A stretch of DNA of 49,385 bases. Source: a virus. Below, in pieces: positions 48,987-49,385 of the stretch (position 1 is its first letter; the number at the start of each line of letters is the position of its first letter). Below the pieces are notes generated by a model that saw nothing but the letters and a program-made list of their open reading frames with translations, made no database searches and was not told the DNA's origin. A program made the translations under genes and the position numbers. The DNA is taken from the IMG/VR virus record IMGVR_UViG_3300025010_000091, positions 1 to 49,385 of that record. One strand, written 5' to 3'.

Positions 48987-49318
48987 TGAGTTACGGGGTA
49001 AAAATACTTGATGCTAACCAGTATCTAAGAGTACATAAAATGCTTGCCCATTATTATGGAACCTTAGAGATAATCCTTATGTCGGCACATTACAACAAAT
49101 GGGAGGATAGTGGACAAACAAAGTATACTGTTACAAGAGAAGAGTTACAGGACAGATCCACAATTCCAGTAAAAGATCAGGAAGCAATAGAAAATAAGTT
49201 GATAGAACTTGAACTACTAATCCGGACTTCGGAAGGCTTACCAGTAAGATTTCATTATGTTGTTGATGCAGAAAAGTTTGATTCCGAAGTACAACAGATT
49301 TTAAGTAACCGGAGGTAG
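48986..49318 (+). CDS. Winged-helix-like hypothetical protein
   Basis: 110 residues from ATG 48986, overlapping the preceding stop by one base. GAGAGAATA precedes it. Helices with TLEIILMSAHYNKW and TREELQDRSTIPVKDQEAIE, then LIELELLIRTSEG, resemble a small winged helix. It likely partners the gene upstream. The frame extends to 48947 but that part lies within the previous gene. Confidence 0.5.
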   Translation: MSYGVKILDANQYLRVHKMLAHYYGTLEIILMSAHYNKWEDSGQTKYTVTREELQDRSTIPVKDQEAIENKLIELELLIRTSEGLPVRFHYVVDAEKFDSEVQQILSNRR

Positions 49319-49320
49319 TT

Positions 49321-49385
49321 ATGCCAGTTCTACAAAATTTAATGAAGGAAAGTGGTGGTTATTGGGTACTGCATAGGGATATACT
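49321..49385 (+). CDS. Start of a further early gene (partial, runs off the right edge)
   Basis: ATG 49321 follows CGGAGGTAGTT, a strong ribosome site, and opens MPVLQNLMKESGGYWVLHRD before the window ends. The first 21 codons have no stop. Nothing can be said about the function. Confidence 0.55.
   Translation, partial: MPVLQNLMKESGGYWVLHRDI

Noticed and set aside
1-49385. CRISPR array, insertion sequence, integrase or attachment site
   Set aside because: No regularly spaced repeats, transposase motifs or tyrosine/serine recombinase motifs were seen; the hexamer array at 41564 is coding-type tandem repeat, not CRISPR.

Overview
The window is part of the genome of a tailed double-stranded DNA phage with a siphovirus-type, lambda-like head and tail plan. 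The evidence is a contiguous packaging, head, connector, tail tube, tape measure and tail tip series with no contractile sheath gene. A 2346-residue tape measure implies a tail of roughly 350 nm if the usual 0.15 nm per residue applies. The DNA is visibly AT-rich, Shine-Dalgarno sites are strong, and two near-consensus sigma-70 promoters are present. A lipobox protein and a secreted tail-tip protein suggest a Gram-negative host, but the host cannot be named from the sequence. I saw no tRNA, integrase, CRISPR array or insertion sequence.

Positions 1-30017 (minus strand, read right to left) form one tightly packed late operon, mostly with 1-4 nt stop/start overlaps. The order is a 50-residue protein, small terminase, two small Cys-rich proteins, large terminase, portal, S49 prohead protease, scaffold-like protein, decoration protein, lambda E-type major capsid, four connector/completion genes, tail terminator-like protein, zinc-ribbon protein, major tail protein, tail assembly chaperone pair with a lambda-type GGGAAAG frameshift site, tape measure, and distal tail genes. 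The distal genes include three related proteins, a hub-like protein with a LamG domain, and a partial fibre with a signal peptide. One promoter precedes the operon (30046-30074). A second lies at the end of the portal gene (25253-25281), before the protease and capsid genes.

Positions 30018-30646 are a divergent control region: a G-rich untranslated block that may hold the packaging site, then inverted repeats before the first rightward gene. Positions 30647-31777 carry five very small genes, two of them single-helix membrane peptides. Positions 31778-33151 are the most unusual part. This is about 1.4 kb with no credible gene, and its first 1.1 kb is more GC-rich than the surroundings, full of perfect inverted repeats, and punctuated by a recurring CCAACCC(G/A)TTA motif.

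Positions 33152-49385 (plus strand) hold small early genes with an unusual concentration of short zinc-ribbon proteins. Recognisable members are a DUF2786-type protein, a DUF932-type protein, a DUF6948-type protein beside a hexanucleotide-repeat gene, an SF2 helicase followed directly by a DnaG-type primase, a lipoprotein, and a 664-residue protein with a YfaP-like beta domain. Two small winged-helix-like proteins follow near the right edge. Several long perfect hairpins sit in the gaps, and one gap (48349-48692) looks like a small RNA unit with its own promoter and terminator. Two genes (38985-39292 and 41530-41866) appear frameshifted.
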